Under the pieces are notes generated by a model, which was given only the letters and a program-made list of their open reading frames with translations, ran no database searches and had not been told where the DNA came from. Below, one piece after another: positions 6,548-15,100 of a stretch of 15,209 bases of DNA (within the stretch, counting starts at the first letter, position 1; each line of letters begins with the position of its first letter). This DNA comes from an uncultured Clostridia bacterium (GTDB lineage: Bacteria; Bacillota; Clostridia; Oscillospirales; Ruminococcaceae), in assembly GCA_938014915.1 (NCBI GenBank), contig CALLQQ010000045.1, positions 1 to 15,209 of the forward strand. Reading direction: 5' to 3'. Both the position numbers and the translations under genes were made by a program.

Positions 6548-8625
6548 TAATCCGCCGCCTTTTCAAAGCCGCAATCGGGCTTCAGGCAGTAAATCTTGCT
6601 GTTTTTTCCACCTTTTTTGAACAAGGTGCTGTCACATTGCGGACATTTTTCGTCTATCGGTGTATCCCAAGTCATAAATTCGCAATCTGGATAACTACCA
6701 CATCCGAAAAACTTCCTGCCTCTTTTAGATTTTTTCTCGTGAATTTTACTTCCGCATAAGGGGCAATTGCCCTCTGCTTCTGTTACAATTTTTTTGGTAT
6801 TCTTACATTCAGGGAATCCTGGGCAAGCAAGGAATCGTCCATATCGGCCTAGCTTAATTACCATGTTTCTACCGCATAATTCGCATACAATGTCTGTTTC
6901 TTCATCCGGTATTTTTACACGTTTGCCCTCCATTGCTTCTTCAGCTTTTGTGAGGGTTTTATCAAAATCATCATAAAAACTATGCAAAGTGTCGACCCAT
7001 TCGGTTTTGCCCTCGCCAACGGCGTCAAGACTATCTTCAAGTTTAGCGGTGAACGCAACATTAACTATCTGCTTAAAATGATCTTTCATTAGTTGCGTTG
7101 TAACTTCGCCCAAAACTGTTGGCATCAGCCTTTTAGCATCACGTTCAACATAGTTACGTGAAATTATCGTCGTAATTGTTGGCGCATAGGTGCTCGGTCG
7201 TCCAATCCCATTTTCCTCAAGGGCTTTTATCAATGTAGCTTCACTATATCTTGCTGGTGGCTGGGTGAAGTGTTGATTCCCGTTAACGGATTTCACTTTT
7301 AAGACTTGTCCTACTTCCAAATCTGGTAGAATGTTATTATCTTCATCGGGATCGTCCTTTGCTTCCTCGTAAAGCACTGTAAAGCCATCGAACTTAACAG
7401 AGTGCCCCGATGCCTTAAATCCGCAATCTCCCACATTTATATCGACGGAAACTGTGTTTAATAGAGCCTTCGACATTTGGCTCGCCATAAATCTCTCCCA
7501 AATTAGCTTATACAACTTATACTGGTCTGAAGATAGGCTATTTTTAATTTGATCAGGTGTTAAGTCAATTACAGTTGGTCGGATTGCCTCATGAGCATCC
7601 TGTGTATTCCTCTTTGTGCGGTAAGTATTGGGCTTTTTGGGAATGTATTTCTCGCCGTACTTTTTCCCTATATATTCATATGCTGAATCCCTAGCTTCGT
7701 CCGATATTCGTAGCGAATCTGTACGCATATATGTTATTAAACCTACTGCGCCCATCGATTCAATCTCGATTCCTTCATATAATTCTTGTGCTGCTTTCAT
7801 AGTGCGTCTTGATTGGAATCCTAGCCGCCTTGATGCCTCCTGTTGTAGGGTAGATGTTATAAAAGGCGCTGCGGGCGACTTCCTACGGACACTTTTCTTG
7901 ATGCCAGCTACAATGAAGTCATTATTATCTATCTCAGCTAATATCTTGTCGGTTTCCTCTTTGTTGTTGAGCTCAATTTTTTCTGAGTTAACTGAATGGA
8001 GTTTAGCTTCAAATGCCTTTTTGCTAGATTTAGCTAAAAGTTCAGCACTAATAGACCAATACTCTTTAGAAACGAAAGCACGAATTTCTTCCTCTCTATC
8101 GACTATTAGCCTAACTGCGATGGATTGAACCCTGCCGGCAGAAAGTCCTTTTCTAACTTTCTTCCATAGGAATGGACTTAGTTTATAGCCAACTAACCTA
8201 TCAAGAATTCGTCTTGCTTGCTGAGCATTGACTAAATCCATGTCGACTTTTCTAGGATTATTCATTCCTGCCTCGATACCGCTTTTAGTAATTTCATTAA
8301 AAGTTACACGATTCGCCTCATCTAAATCTAAATCAAGTATATGGGCAAGATGCCATGAAATGGCCTCACCCTCTCTGTCCGGGTCAGTTGCGAGAAAAAC
8401 TTGATCGCTTTTCTGAGCTTTCTTAATTAAAGATTTAATTAGATCGGACTTGTCCCTAATGTTAACATATTGCGGTTCGAAGTCATTTTCGACATCTACC
8501 CCAAGCTTAGATTTTGGTAAATCTCGAATATGACCCATTGACGCAACTACTTCATAATCGCTACCCAGATACTTCTTTATTGTTTTAGCCTTTGCAGGTG
8601 ACTCTACAATTACCAGTTTCGACAT
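6547..8625 (-). CDS. topA: DNA topoisomerase I (type IA)
   Basis: TopA relaxes negative supercoils by single-strand passage through a covalent 5'-phosphotyrosine link. The 692-residue protein starts with the Toprim motif LVIVESPAKAKTIKKYLG (Glu8). The acidic triad DPDRE (D81, D83, E85) coordinates magnesium, and the active-site tyrosine is Tyr299 in GLITYMRTDSLRIS. The C-terminus has three cysteine-rich zinc ribbons: CELCG...CPGFPEC, CPLCG...CGSYPDC and CPQCD...CLKPDC. This matches the usual bacterial architecture and length. The ribosome site is AAGGCGG, about 12 nt before the ATG, a slightly long spacing. The gene starts 41 nt after dprA stops and its last base overlaps trmFO. The dprA-topA-trmFO order is conserved across many Firmicutes. 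Identification is certain. Confidence 0.98.
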   Translation of the reverse strand: MSKLVIVESPAKAKTIKKYLGSDYEVVASMGHIRDLPKSKLGVDVENDFEPQYVNIRDKSDLIKSLIKKAQKSDQVFLATDPDREGEAISWHLAHILDLDLDEANRVTFNEITKSGIEAGMNNPRKVDMDLVNAQQARRILDRLVGYKLSPFLWKKVRKGLSAGRVQSIAVRLIVDREEEIRAFVSKEYWSISAELLAKSSKKAFEAKLHSVNSEKIELNNKEETDKILAEIDNNDFIVAGIKKSVRRKSPAAPFITSTLQQEASRRLGFQSRRTMKAAQELYEGIEIESMGAVGLITYMRTDSLRISDEARDSAYEYIGKKYGEKYIPKKPNTYRTKRNTQDAHEAIRPTVIDLTPDQIKNSLSSDQYKLYKLIWERFMASQMSKALLNTVSVDINVGDCGFKASGHSVKFDGFTVLYEEAKDDPDEDNNILPDLEVGQVLKVKSVNGNQHFTQPPARYSEATLIKALEENGIGRPSTYAPTITTIISRNYVERDAKRLMPTVLGEVTTQLMKDHFKQIVNVAFTAKLEDSLDAVGEGKTEWVDTLHSFYDDFDKTLTKAEEAMEGKRVKIPDEETDIVCELCGRNMVIKLGRYGRFLACPGFPECKNTKKIVTEAEGNCPLCGSKIHEKKSKRGRKFFGCGSYPDCEFMTWDTPIDEKCPQCDSTLFKKGGKNSKIYCLKPDCGFEKAAD

Positions 8626-8666
8626 ATCGTCTTAAATCCGCCTTCCTTGTTCTGTATTTATTTTAT

Positions 8667-9857
8667 CTATATTGAATATCTTTGCCCTGATTCAGCATTG
8701 ACTATGCCCATAATTTCAAGCTCTGTCATTGCCGTAAGTACCATATCAATTGGCATCTCTAGCAATACTGATAGTTCATCAGCTAGATAACTCCTATCAC
8801 TTAAAAGTTTGACAATTTTAGTCTGATCTTCATCGAGGTCTTTATATGGGATTTCCTTTTTTGCTCGCCTAGTCTTCTTTTTTGATTGTTTTTTGCTAGA
8901 TGATTTTTCATTAACGTTGAATACCGACGATTCTTGAGGTGTGATTGAATAATCGCCGTAAGGATTGCTTGCCGTTAGCTTATGAGAGAAATTCTCATAA
9001 TATTCGTAAAGAATATCAAGATGGCTAAATACGGGTATTGCGCCATCACGTAAGAAGCGAATTACACCACTATATCTGCTATCAAATAAATCGGCAGGGG
9101 GTATACAGAATAAATCCCTCCCCTGTTGAATGCTTAATTCAGCAGTAATTAACGCGCCACTGCGCTTATGCGCCTCTATTACAAGTGTGCCAAGGCTTAG
9201 CCCCGATAGAATGCGATTCCTTTGAGGGAAATTCGGGCCGAGCGGTGGCGTTCCAGGTAGGAATTCCGATATGACGGCGCCGTTCTTCGCTATAATTCTC
9301 TTTAATTTCGTATTTGATGTAGGGTAGTCATAATCAATTCCGCACCCTAGCACGGCAACAGTTTTTTCCCTGTGTGAAAGGGCTTCACCATGGGCAACAG
9401 AATCTATACCAAGTGCAAATCCGCTCACTAGTACTGCGCCTATATTAGCTAGGTTCCCGCATATCTCACGTGCAACTTGCAGGCTATAATGAGAGGGCTT
9501 CCTAGTGCCGACAACGGTTATAGCAACCTCATTATCGATAAAACTAATATCACCCATGCAAAATAGTATAATCGGAGGATTGTATATTCCCTTTAGGCGA
9601 TTAGGGTATTTTTCATCTTCAATCGTGATTATATCTACGCCAGTCCGCTCGCATTGTTCAATTATTTTCTCCGATTGCTCAATGCGAATCTTCTTAGCAT
9701 TTTTATTTTCAGATTTAGATAATGACTTTTCCTTGCCATCTTTGATAGCTAGGTAAGCATCTTCTACGCTGCCATATTTCTCAATTAGCTGTCCAGATTT
9801 AATATTATGGCTACCCATAACTTGTAGGAGCCATATCCAATACTTCATGTCACTCAT
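8667..9857 (-). CDS. dprA: DNA-processing protein DprA (Smf)
   Basis: DprA binds incoming single-stranded DNA during natural transformation and loads RecA onto it. The 396-residue protein has an N-terminal helical region (about 1-80) and the Rossmann-like DNA-binding core with VVGTRKPS (115-122), VSGFALGIDSVAH (144-156), AVLGCGIDYDYP, the signature PQRNRILSGLS (211-221) and KRSGALITAE (231-240). A short lysine/arginine-rich linker (about 319-335) joins it to a C-terminal winged-helix domain (about 339-396). Start ATG 9857 has GAGGAG 8 nt upstream. It lies 28 nt after the RNA methyltransferase and 41 nt before topA. DprA is also widespread in species not known to be competent, so its presence does not prove transformation. 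Identification is certain. Confidence 0.96.
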   Translation of the reverse strand: MSDMKYWIWLLQVMGSHNIKSGQLIEKYGSVEDAYLAIKDGKEKSLSKSENKNAKKIRIEQSEKIIEQCERTGVDIITIEDEKYPNRLKGIYNPPIILFCMGDISFIDNEVAITVVGTRKPSHYSLQVAREICGNLANIGAVLVSGFALGIDSVAHGEALSHREKTVAVLGCGIDYDYPTSNTKLKRIIAKNGAVISEFLPGTPPLGPNFPQRNRILSGLSLGTLVIEAHKRSGALITAELSIQQGRDLFCIPPADLFDSRYSGVIRFLRDGAIPVFSHLDILYEYYENFSHKLTASNPYGDYSITPQESSVFNVNEKSSSKKQSKKKTRRAKKEIPYKDLDEDQTKIVKLLSDRSYLADELSVLLEMPIDMVLTAMTELEIMGIVNAESGQRYSI

Positions 9858-9885
9858 CTACGTCACTCCTCGGAAGAAAAAATCT

Positions 9886-10674
9886 TCACTTTTGCATTTC
9901 CCACATTATTATACCTGCTGCCATTGCGGCATTGAGGGATTCAGCATTACCTTTCATTTTAACGGTAAGCAAATCATCGCATGCAGATATAGCCTCACTC
10001 GTCAATCCGTTCCCTTCATTGCCTATGGCGATTACAAGGGAATCCTCAAACTTAAATTCTCCCAACTCCCTAGCCTTAGGGATACCGACCACTGCTCCAT
10101 ATAATTTGATTTGCTTATTATGAAGAATTTTTGCTACATTCACAACACTATCTTCATAATATATTGGCAAACGAAAAATAGAACCACTTGTAGCACGAAT
10201 AACTTTAGGGTTATAAATGTCTACACAATCGTCGGTTAGAATTACACCATCAAGCCCCAAAGCATCGGCAGTGCGTATTATTGTGCCCAGGTTACCTGGA
10301 TCTTGCATATTTTGTAGCAATATATGCCGTCTACCAATATCTATTTTATCAACAATTGAACTTTTGTCAAGTATTTTGCAAATGGCAAACACACCTTGTG
10401 GCGTCTTAGTTTCGCTTAAATAATTAGATAAAGCATCGGTTATTGTATATATCCTGTCCGCATTAGACGCAAGTGCGAATGCTTCCTGCGTATATCTTTC
10501 TCCAGCGTCTTGCGTTAATAGCACGCATTGGATATCGATATTTTCTTTAATTGCTTCCATGCAAAGATTTACACCCTCAATAGCAAAAAGTCCTTTTTCC
10601 TGACGGCTCTTTTTACTCCTCAACAATTCCCTATACAGTTTTATATTGGCGTTGTCTTTAGATTTTATAGTCAT
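9886..10674 (-). CDS. TrmH/SpoU-family RNA 2'-O-methyltransferase
   Basis: This SPOUT-class enzyme is predicted to transfer a methyl group from S-adenosylmethionine to a ribose 2'-OH in rRNA or tRNA. The 262-residue protein has the N-terminal RNA-substrate-binding domain (about 1-95). The three SpoU motifs follow: DPGNLGTIIRTA at 125-136 with the catalytic-type Arg, IAIGNEGNGL at 205-214, and VKMKGNAESLNAA at 228-240, which form the trefoil knot and SAM pocket. I chose ATG 10674: AAGGTGG lies 6 nt upstream, whereas a GTG two codons earlier (10680) sits almost on top of that site. The gene follows the rplT terminator and leads the dprA-topA run. Similar genes lie next to infC-rpmI-rplT in other Firmicutes. 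The exact target nucleotide (RlmB-, TrmH- or TsnR-like) cannot be told from sequence alone. Confidence 0.92.
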   Translation of the reverse strand: MTIKSKDNANIKLYRELLRSKKSRQEKGLFAIEGVNLCMEAIKENIDIQCVLLTQDAGERYTQEAFALASNADRIYTITDALSNYLSETKTPQGVFAICKILDKSSIVDKIDIGRRHILLQNMQDPGNLGTIIRTADALGLDGVILTDDCVDIYNPKVIRATSGSIFRLPIYYEDSVVNVAKILHNKQIKLYGAVVGIPKARELGEFKFEDSLVIAIGNEGNGLTSEAISACDDLLTVKMKGNAESLNAAMAAGIIMWEMQK

Positions 10675-10680
10675 ATGCAC

Positions 10681-10687
10681 CCACCTT
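10681..10687 (-). promoter_or_regulatory. Ribosome binding site of the SpoU methyltransferase gene
   Basis: AAGGTGG on the minus strand ends 6 nt before ATG 10674. It is 0 nt from the alternative GTG at 10680, so it decides for the ATG. Confidence 0.7.
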
Positions 10688-10712
10688 TTTAGGATTTAAT
10701 GCAACTACAACA

Positions 10713-10743
10713 AAACACGCCCTTATTATAGATGGGCGTGTTT
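10713..10743 (-). terminator. Intrinsic terminator after rplT
   Basis: AAACACGCCC (10713-10722) pairs perfectly with GGGCGTGTTT (10734-10743) around an 11-nt loop. Read on the minus strand, the GC-rich stem is followed by TTTTGTTGT. It lies 8 nt after the rplT stop codon, as expected for the end of infC-rpmI-rplT. An outer imperfect palindrome (ATGCAA/TTGCAT and flanking AT) surrounds it. Confidence 0.85.
10725..10730 (-). promoter_or_regulatory. Possible -10 box (TATAAT) for the methyltransferase-dprA-topA run
   Basis: A perfect TATAAT on the minus strand lies in the loop of the rplT terminator, about 50 nt before the methyltransferase start. It would give a leader of roughly 45 nt. No good -35 hexamer is visible 17 nt upstream (TAAATG), so this is a weak candidate that needs 5'-end mapping. 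Confidence 0.3.
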
Positions 10744-10750
10744 ATTGCAT

Positions 10751-11107
10751 TTAAATAAGCGCCTTCTTTGCTTGTTCAACAAGAGCTGTGAAGCCAGCTG
10801 GGTCATTGATAGCAATTTCGGAAAGCATCTTACGATTTAGTGTGATATCGGCTTTCTTAAGACCATTCATAAAGGTTGAATAGTTCATCCCATTGAGCTT
10901 GCAAGCTGCTGAAATTCTTGTAATCCAAATTCTCCTGAAATTACGCTTCTTTTGTTTACGGCCGATATATGCATATTGACCGGATTTCATCACTGCCTGT
11001 TTAGAAGTTCTAAAGAGCTTGCTTTTACCGCCCCAATAGCCTTTTGATAGTTTTAAAACTTTATTTCTTCTTCTGCGAGTAGTCACCGCACCTTTTACAC
11101 GAGCCAT
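10751..11107 (-). CDS. rplT: 50S ribosomal protein L20
   Basis: L20 is an early-assembly protein of the large ribosomal subunit that binds 23S rRNA. In Firmicutes and E. coli it also represses its own operon by binding mRNA. The 118-residue basic protein shows the full family pattern: MARVKGAVTTRRRRNKVLK, then GYWGGKSKLFRTSKQAVMKSG, YIGRKQKKRNFRRIWITRI, NGMNYSTFMNGL and LNRKMLSEIA. Length is typical. The start has a GGAGGGA ribosome site. It is the last gene of infC-rpmI-rplT, 42 nt after rpmI, and is followed by a strong terminator. Identification is certain. Confidence 0.99.
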   Translation of the reverse strand: MARVKGAVTTRRRRNKVLKLSKGYWGGKSKLFRTSKQAVMKSGQYAYIGRKQKKRNFRRIWITRISAACKLNGMNYSTFMNGLKKADITLNRKMLSEIAINDPAGFTALVEQAKKALI

Positions 11108-11149
11108 GATTTACTCCCTCCTTGTATTTTATATAGTGATATTAGCAAG

Positions 11150-11347
11150 TTATTTGTATGGGAGTAGTTGCTCGATTGCTTTAGCATTCGTCTTATCTAC
11201 ATAAGCTCCCTTACGAAGTTTCCTTTTGCGCTTAGTTGTTTTCTTAGTAAGAATGTGACTTCTATAAGCGCTAGCACGTTTGATTTTCCCATTCTTGGAG
11301 AATTTAAAACGCTTTTTAGCACCGGAATGAGTCTTTAGTTTGGACAT
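11150..11347 (-). CDS. rpmI: 50S ribosomal protein L35
   Basis: L35 is a small, very basic protein of the large ribosomal subunit. The 65-residue sequence shows the family hallmarks: MSKLKTHSGAKKRFKFSKNG at the N-terminus, then RSHILTKKTTKRKRKLRK and a short ending in LLPYK. An AAGGAGGA ribosome site precedes the ATG. It lies 17 nt after infC and 42 nt before rplT, the near-universal infC-rpmI-rplT order, and all three are made from one mRNA. Identification is certain. Confidence 0.99.
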   Translation of the reverse strand: MSKLKTHSGAKKRFKFSKNGKIKRASAYRSHILTKKTTKRKRKLRKGAYVDKTNAKAIEQLLPYK

Positions 11348-11364
11348 AGTATATTCCTCCTTTT

Positions 11365-11889
11365 TTACTTCGACACCTTAGGTGATATAAACATTGTCAC
11401 ATTACGCCCTTCAAGTTTAGGTGGCTTGTCAATTTGACCATGTTCCTCACATCCATCTTTGAAACGATTTAGTAAATCGTAAGCTAGATTTGCATGAGAC
11501 ATTTCTCGTGCACGACGAAAACGAACTGATACCTTGACCTTATCGCCCGATTTCAAGAACTTTATTGCATGACCAAGCTTGGTGTTAAAATCATGTGTAT
11601 CAATGTTAAGGGACATTCTAACCTCCTTAACCTCGATAGTTTTTTGATTTTTCCTAGCTTCTTTCTCGCGTTTTGCCTGTTCGAATCGATACTTCCCGTA
11701 ATCCATAATGCGGCATACGGGTGGCTTAGCCTGTGGAGCAACCTTAACTAAATCCAGATTCCTCTCTGCGGCAATGTCAAGAGCCTTACTCAATGGTAGT
11801 ATTCCTAATTGCGTCCCATCGTCACCGATTACGCGAACTTCCTTGTCACGTATTTGGTCGTTGATTCTCAGATCCTTGTTGCTGATAAT
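11365..11889 (-). CDS. infC: Translation initiation factor IF-3, AUU start codon
   Basis: IF-3 binds the 30S subunit, keeps it apart from 50S and checks start-codon pairing. The 174-residue protein has the N-terminal domain with RINDQIRDKEVRVIGDDG (from residue 8), the linker block RIMDYGKYRFEQAKREKEA (about 60-78), and a C-terminal domain with VRMSLNIDTHDFNTKLGH, VRFRRAREMSH and EGRNVTMFISP. No ATG, GTG or TTG exists in frame upstream of the conserved N-terminus. A TTG at 11793 would remove 32 conserved residues. The only well-placed start is ATT at 11889, 6 nt after a perfect GGAGG (ATC at 11886 is the next candidate). E. coli infC also starts on AUU, which lets IF-3 repress its own synthesis. 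The product is certain; the start codon is a strong inference. Confidence 0.95.
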   Translation of the reverse strand: MISNKDLRINDQIRDKEVRVIGDDGTQLGILPLSKALDIAAERNLDLVKVAPQAKPPVCRIMDYGKYRFEQAKREKEARKNQKTIEVKEVRMSLNIDTHDFNTKLGHAIKFLKSGDKVKVSVRFRRAREMSHANLAYDLLNRFKDGCEEHGQIDKPPKLEGRNVTMFISPKVSK

Positions 11890-11895
11890 CGAGCA

Positions 11896-11900
11896 CCTCC
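11896..11900 (-). promoter_or_regulatory. Ribosome binding site of infC
   Basis: GGAGG on the minus strand lies 6 nt before the ATT at 11889-11887. Its strength and spacing are what single out the non-canonical start. The ATG that overlaps this site (at about 11903) is in another frame and stops after about 18 codons. Confidence 0.8.
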
Positions 11901-11935
11901 ATAAATTTCTACTTAAAAGCGTATAATGTACAAAA

Positions 11936-11961
11936 AAGCGTGAGCAATTCCACTCACGCTT
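11936..11961 (-). terminator. Intrinsic terminator in the infC leader
   Basis: AAGCGTGAG (11936-11944) pairs perfectly with CTCACGCTT (11953-11961) around an 8-nt loop. Read on the minus strand, the stem runs directly into six T residues and then G. It lies about 105 nt into the leader and 47 nt before infC, so it must be conditionally bypassed for infC-rpmI-rplT to be made. It would also stop read-through from addA. Confidence 0.85.
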
Positions 11962-12072
11962 AAGTATCTACAAGCAAACATAAGAATCCAACTTATGAAT
12001 TTACAAGTATTTACCCAATACAAATGCCTTGTACAGGTGAGAACGGAATAGTTCTGCTTCAATTACTATCTT

Positions 12073-12101
12073 AGTATACAGCATTTCACTATGATTGTCA
12101 A
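12073..12101 (-). promoter_or_regulatory. Consensus housekeeping-sigma promoter of infC-rpmI-rplT
   Basis: On the minus strand TTGACA (12101-12096) and TATACT (12078-12073) are separated by exactly 17 nt. Transcription would start near 12066. The -35 hexamer contains the addA stop codon (TGA, 12100-12098), so the promoter begins inside the end of addA. Confidence 0.85.
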
Positions 12102-15100
12102 CTGTTATTTAAAATAATTTCTCTGCCAAGTGAAAAAGAATATATGATACTCTCTTTAACATTCATCTCTAGGATATCGCCGATCGCTTTGCTATATAAT
12201 TCTAGTTGTCTGCCGTACTTCTTAACTAATTCGTCCTCTGTCTTAACATAATCGGTCTTATAGTCAAGCAGGATAAGTTCGCCTTCTTCCTCAAATATGC
12301 AATCGGCAATTCCCTGTATCGTTATCTCTGTATCTGCAAATTCTTCATCTATATCCTTGGCATATTCAGCAGCACGAATCCTAGACATGAATTTATATTC
12401 TCTGAGGACATTTTCACTGCTTAAAATCCTCTTTGCTAATTCACTATCAAAGAATGCCTCAACCTTAGCGCTGTCGATAACATTTGCTTCTTCCCTGCTT
12501 ATGAATCTTTCATTTGATAGCCTTGCGATTTCATCCAGTGCGGATATGCTCGCCTTGTCGTAGTTAGCAAATTGCATAAATTTATGCAGTGCCTCCCCCC
12601 TTTGGGCGCCGGTCATTCCTTGACTAGCCATGAAAGTGGGTCTTGATAGTAGCACATCAGAATTAGTTTCTTCCCTCACGATTTCCGTTACGGTCAATTT
12701 AGAGGGTAGCCCACATAATACAGAATTAGGATAGCTATATTCAATATTTGATGCTATTCTTCTAACGATTCCATCATCGGCAGAATGTGCAAACTCCGGT
12801 TCGCTCAATTCATCGCTTAAAACCGTATCTGCATCTATGATAGTGAGGTTTATATCTGCTCCATCACGGTAAATAATAGCATCATGATGTGCAGCTATTT
12901 TTCTTAGCTCGATTCCATTCTTGTGCCCTAACATACATAATAATATCCAGTCTGAAAAAGATCTGCAGCTTAGAATAGCTTTTGGGGGAATTGCTCCAAA
13001 ATAATCTACTTTCCGTTTAAGAGCAAGGAGTTTCATCTTTAAATTCTTTTCGGTGAAAGTTATAATCAATTTCTCCTTCGCCCGTGTCAGGGCAACATAT
13101 AAAAGACGCATTTCTTCACTGATTTGTTCCGTTTTCATGATATGTGAATTCGCATTATATTGTAATGTCGGATAAAGTTTTAGTAGCTTATGTTCACGGA
13201 TTTTTACTCCGAATCCATGGTTAATATGTAGTAGCAATTGGTCGTATGTATCTTGTAAGTTAAATTTCACACCGCAACACGATACAATACATATTGGATA
13301 TTCTAGACCCTTTGATTTGTGTATGGACAGTATGCTCACCGCATTATCGTTCGGTGAAATAACATTTGCCTGCTCAAAGTCGGATTTCTGCTCGATTACA
13401 TCATCAACATATCTTATGAAGCCCGACAATCCACCAGCGCCATTACTCTCATATTTATTTGCATATTCTACAAGCAGGCGCAAATTTGCTTGCTTTTGCT
13501 CACCACCATCATGAACGCCTATTAAAGCTAGAAAATCGGTTGTATCGTAAATCTTGCGAATAAATCTCTCGATAGAATGGCTAGCGGAATACTCACGCAA
13601 CTCACTCAAAATTTGTAAGAATTCACCGCATTTGGTATTCCCCTCTTCAGATGCTTTTTGTACAGAAAAATACATTCGCGCATTGCTTGATTTTAGCCGA
13701 ATCTCCGCCATTTCCTCCGCTGTGAACATGAACATTGGCGACATCATTACACTAACCATCTCAATATCTCTGAGCGGATTATCCACAATTTTGAGCAGGT
13801 TTAGCACAACCATTATCTCCCTTGAATCAAAGTAACCCTTTTGTAACGGGGTGGCAGCAGGTATGCCTCTTTCTAATAAAGCTTCAATAAAAACGGGGGC
13901 ACGGCTATTGGGCGATCGCATTAATATGCTAATATCGCTATAACGGCATGGACGCATTACCCCCCTATCCTCAATCTCGTATCCGCTATCGACCATCTGC
14001 CTGATGCGTTCGGCAACGTGTTTTGCCTCTATCTCCAGATCTGTGATTTCATTGATTGGCTCCCCCGCCTCATCGACATCAACAACTTTATCTCCAGTTT
14101 TGATAATGCTAATTTCAGTATTCCTATCGTCGGCATCTTGGAACTGTGCCGATGGAATTAGATGTTCATTTTCATCATAATCAATCTCGCCCGCTTGCTT
14201 GCTCATTAACTTTTTGAAGAAGTAATTTACTGTATCGGTGACTTCAACTCTACTTCTAAAGTTATTGGATAGGAAAATTTTCACCCAGTCAGTGTCTTTA
14301 TCATAGCTAGGATAATCTATTGCCCTATTTTTCTTTTTAATTAATATATCGGGATTCGCTTGATTAAATCTATATACGCTTTGCTTAACATCACCGACGA
14401 TGAAAATATTCTTCTCGTCCCGTGATAGCAGGCGGAATATCTCATCTTGAATATCGTTGACATCTTGGAATTCGTCAATTATTATGTATTCATAATAGTC
14501 GGATAGTTCTTTAGCAAGTGCGCTTTTCGTTCTTTTCCCATCTTCCTCACACGTTAACAATTTCACTGCAAAATGCATGAAATCGGAAAAGTCGACGACA
14601 CCTTTTTCAGCTTTAATTTCCGTTAATTTGTCCGAAAACGACATCGTTAAATTCACAAGCTGTTTTAGAATCGGATATAGCTTGCCCATATCGGATTTAA
14701 CTTCTTCTTTCGAGCATAGAAATAGCTTTTCAGCTGCTTTGGTATTCTTTTTCACTTCTTCTCGCATTGCGTGTAAAGCTTCGCCCAGTCCTTCTAACTC
14801 TTTTTTTCTGAACGTTTCGAATTTATATGTGTATTTGAATGCACCTTCCCAGTCCTTTTTTTCCACAAAGGCAATTAGCCCCTCAATAACTGTGATATCA
14901 TCTTCTATCATTGTGAGAGTTTTCTCAATATCGACATCTTTCTTAATTAGCTCTTCGATCAATGCTAATATTTCGTGCCTCGATATTGGAGAATGCCTTA
15001 TATTAAATGTAGGAGGAGCAAAATCCCGAGGTGATTTCATCGCTTGCATTAATTTTGCAATATGCAACATCTCGATAGAGGCATCGTGCGCCGTCGATAG

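Larger units (their letters stand above)
11890..12066 (-). promoter_or_regulatory. infC 5' leader, candidate L20-type attenuator
   Basis: About 177 nt of untranslated RNA separate the predicted transcription start from infC. In transcript order it holds a small hairpin (AGAAC/GTTCT, 12055-12040), a hairpin with CATAAG/CTTATG arms (11997-11979), the intrinsic terminator at 11961-11936, and then the ribosome site. TGTACAAGG (12035-12027) could pair with TTTTGTACA (11935-11927), which includes part of the terminator U-tract. The infC leader of B. subtilis and many Firmicutes carries an L20-responsive terminator (the L20 leader family). Position, length and terminator match that design. The L20 contact itself is not visible by eye. 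Confidence 0.6.

Noticed and set aside
8980..9016. Two adjacent short inverted repeats in dprA (TTATGAGA/TCTCATAA and ATATTC/GAATAT)
   Set aside because: They are 8 and 6 bp, AT-rich, and in the inter-domain region. Several repeats of this size are expected by chance in 15 kb.
9886..10680. SpoU methyltransferase starting at GTG 10680
   Set aside because: The AAGGTGG ribosome site directly abuts the GTG but is ideally spaced (6 nt) from ATG 10674.
11365..11793. infC as a 142-residue gene from TTG 11793
   Set aside because: This would remove 32 residues that match the conserved IF-3 N-terminal domain, and there is no ribosome site before that TTG.
11922..11927. TATAAT on the plus strand in the infC leader
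   Set aside because: There is no acceptable -35 upstream on that strand and no plus-strand gene downstream.
14800..14812. Poly-A/T runs of 7 in addA (and one near 3682 in rnc) as phase-variable tracts
   Set aside because: Runs of 7 encode ordinary lysine codons in AT-rich DNA, the frames are intact, and these are housekeeping genes.
12098..15070. addA as a complete gene from ATG 15070
   Set aside because: The frame continues with AddA-like sequence (PFPDEWLD...) to the right edge, and the Walker A region is missing, so the gene is truncated by the window.
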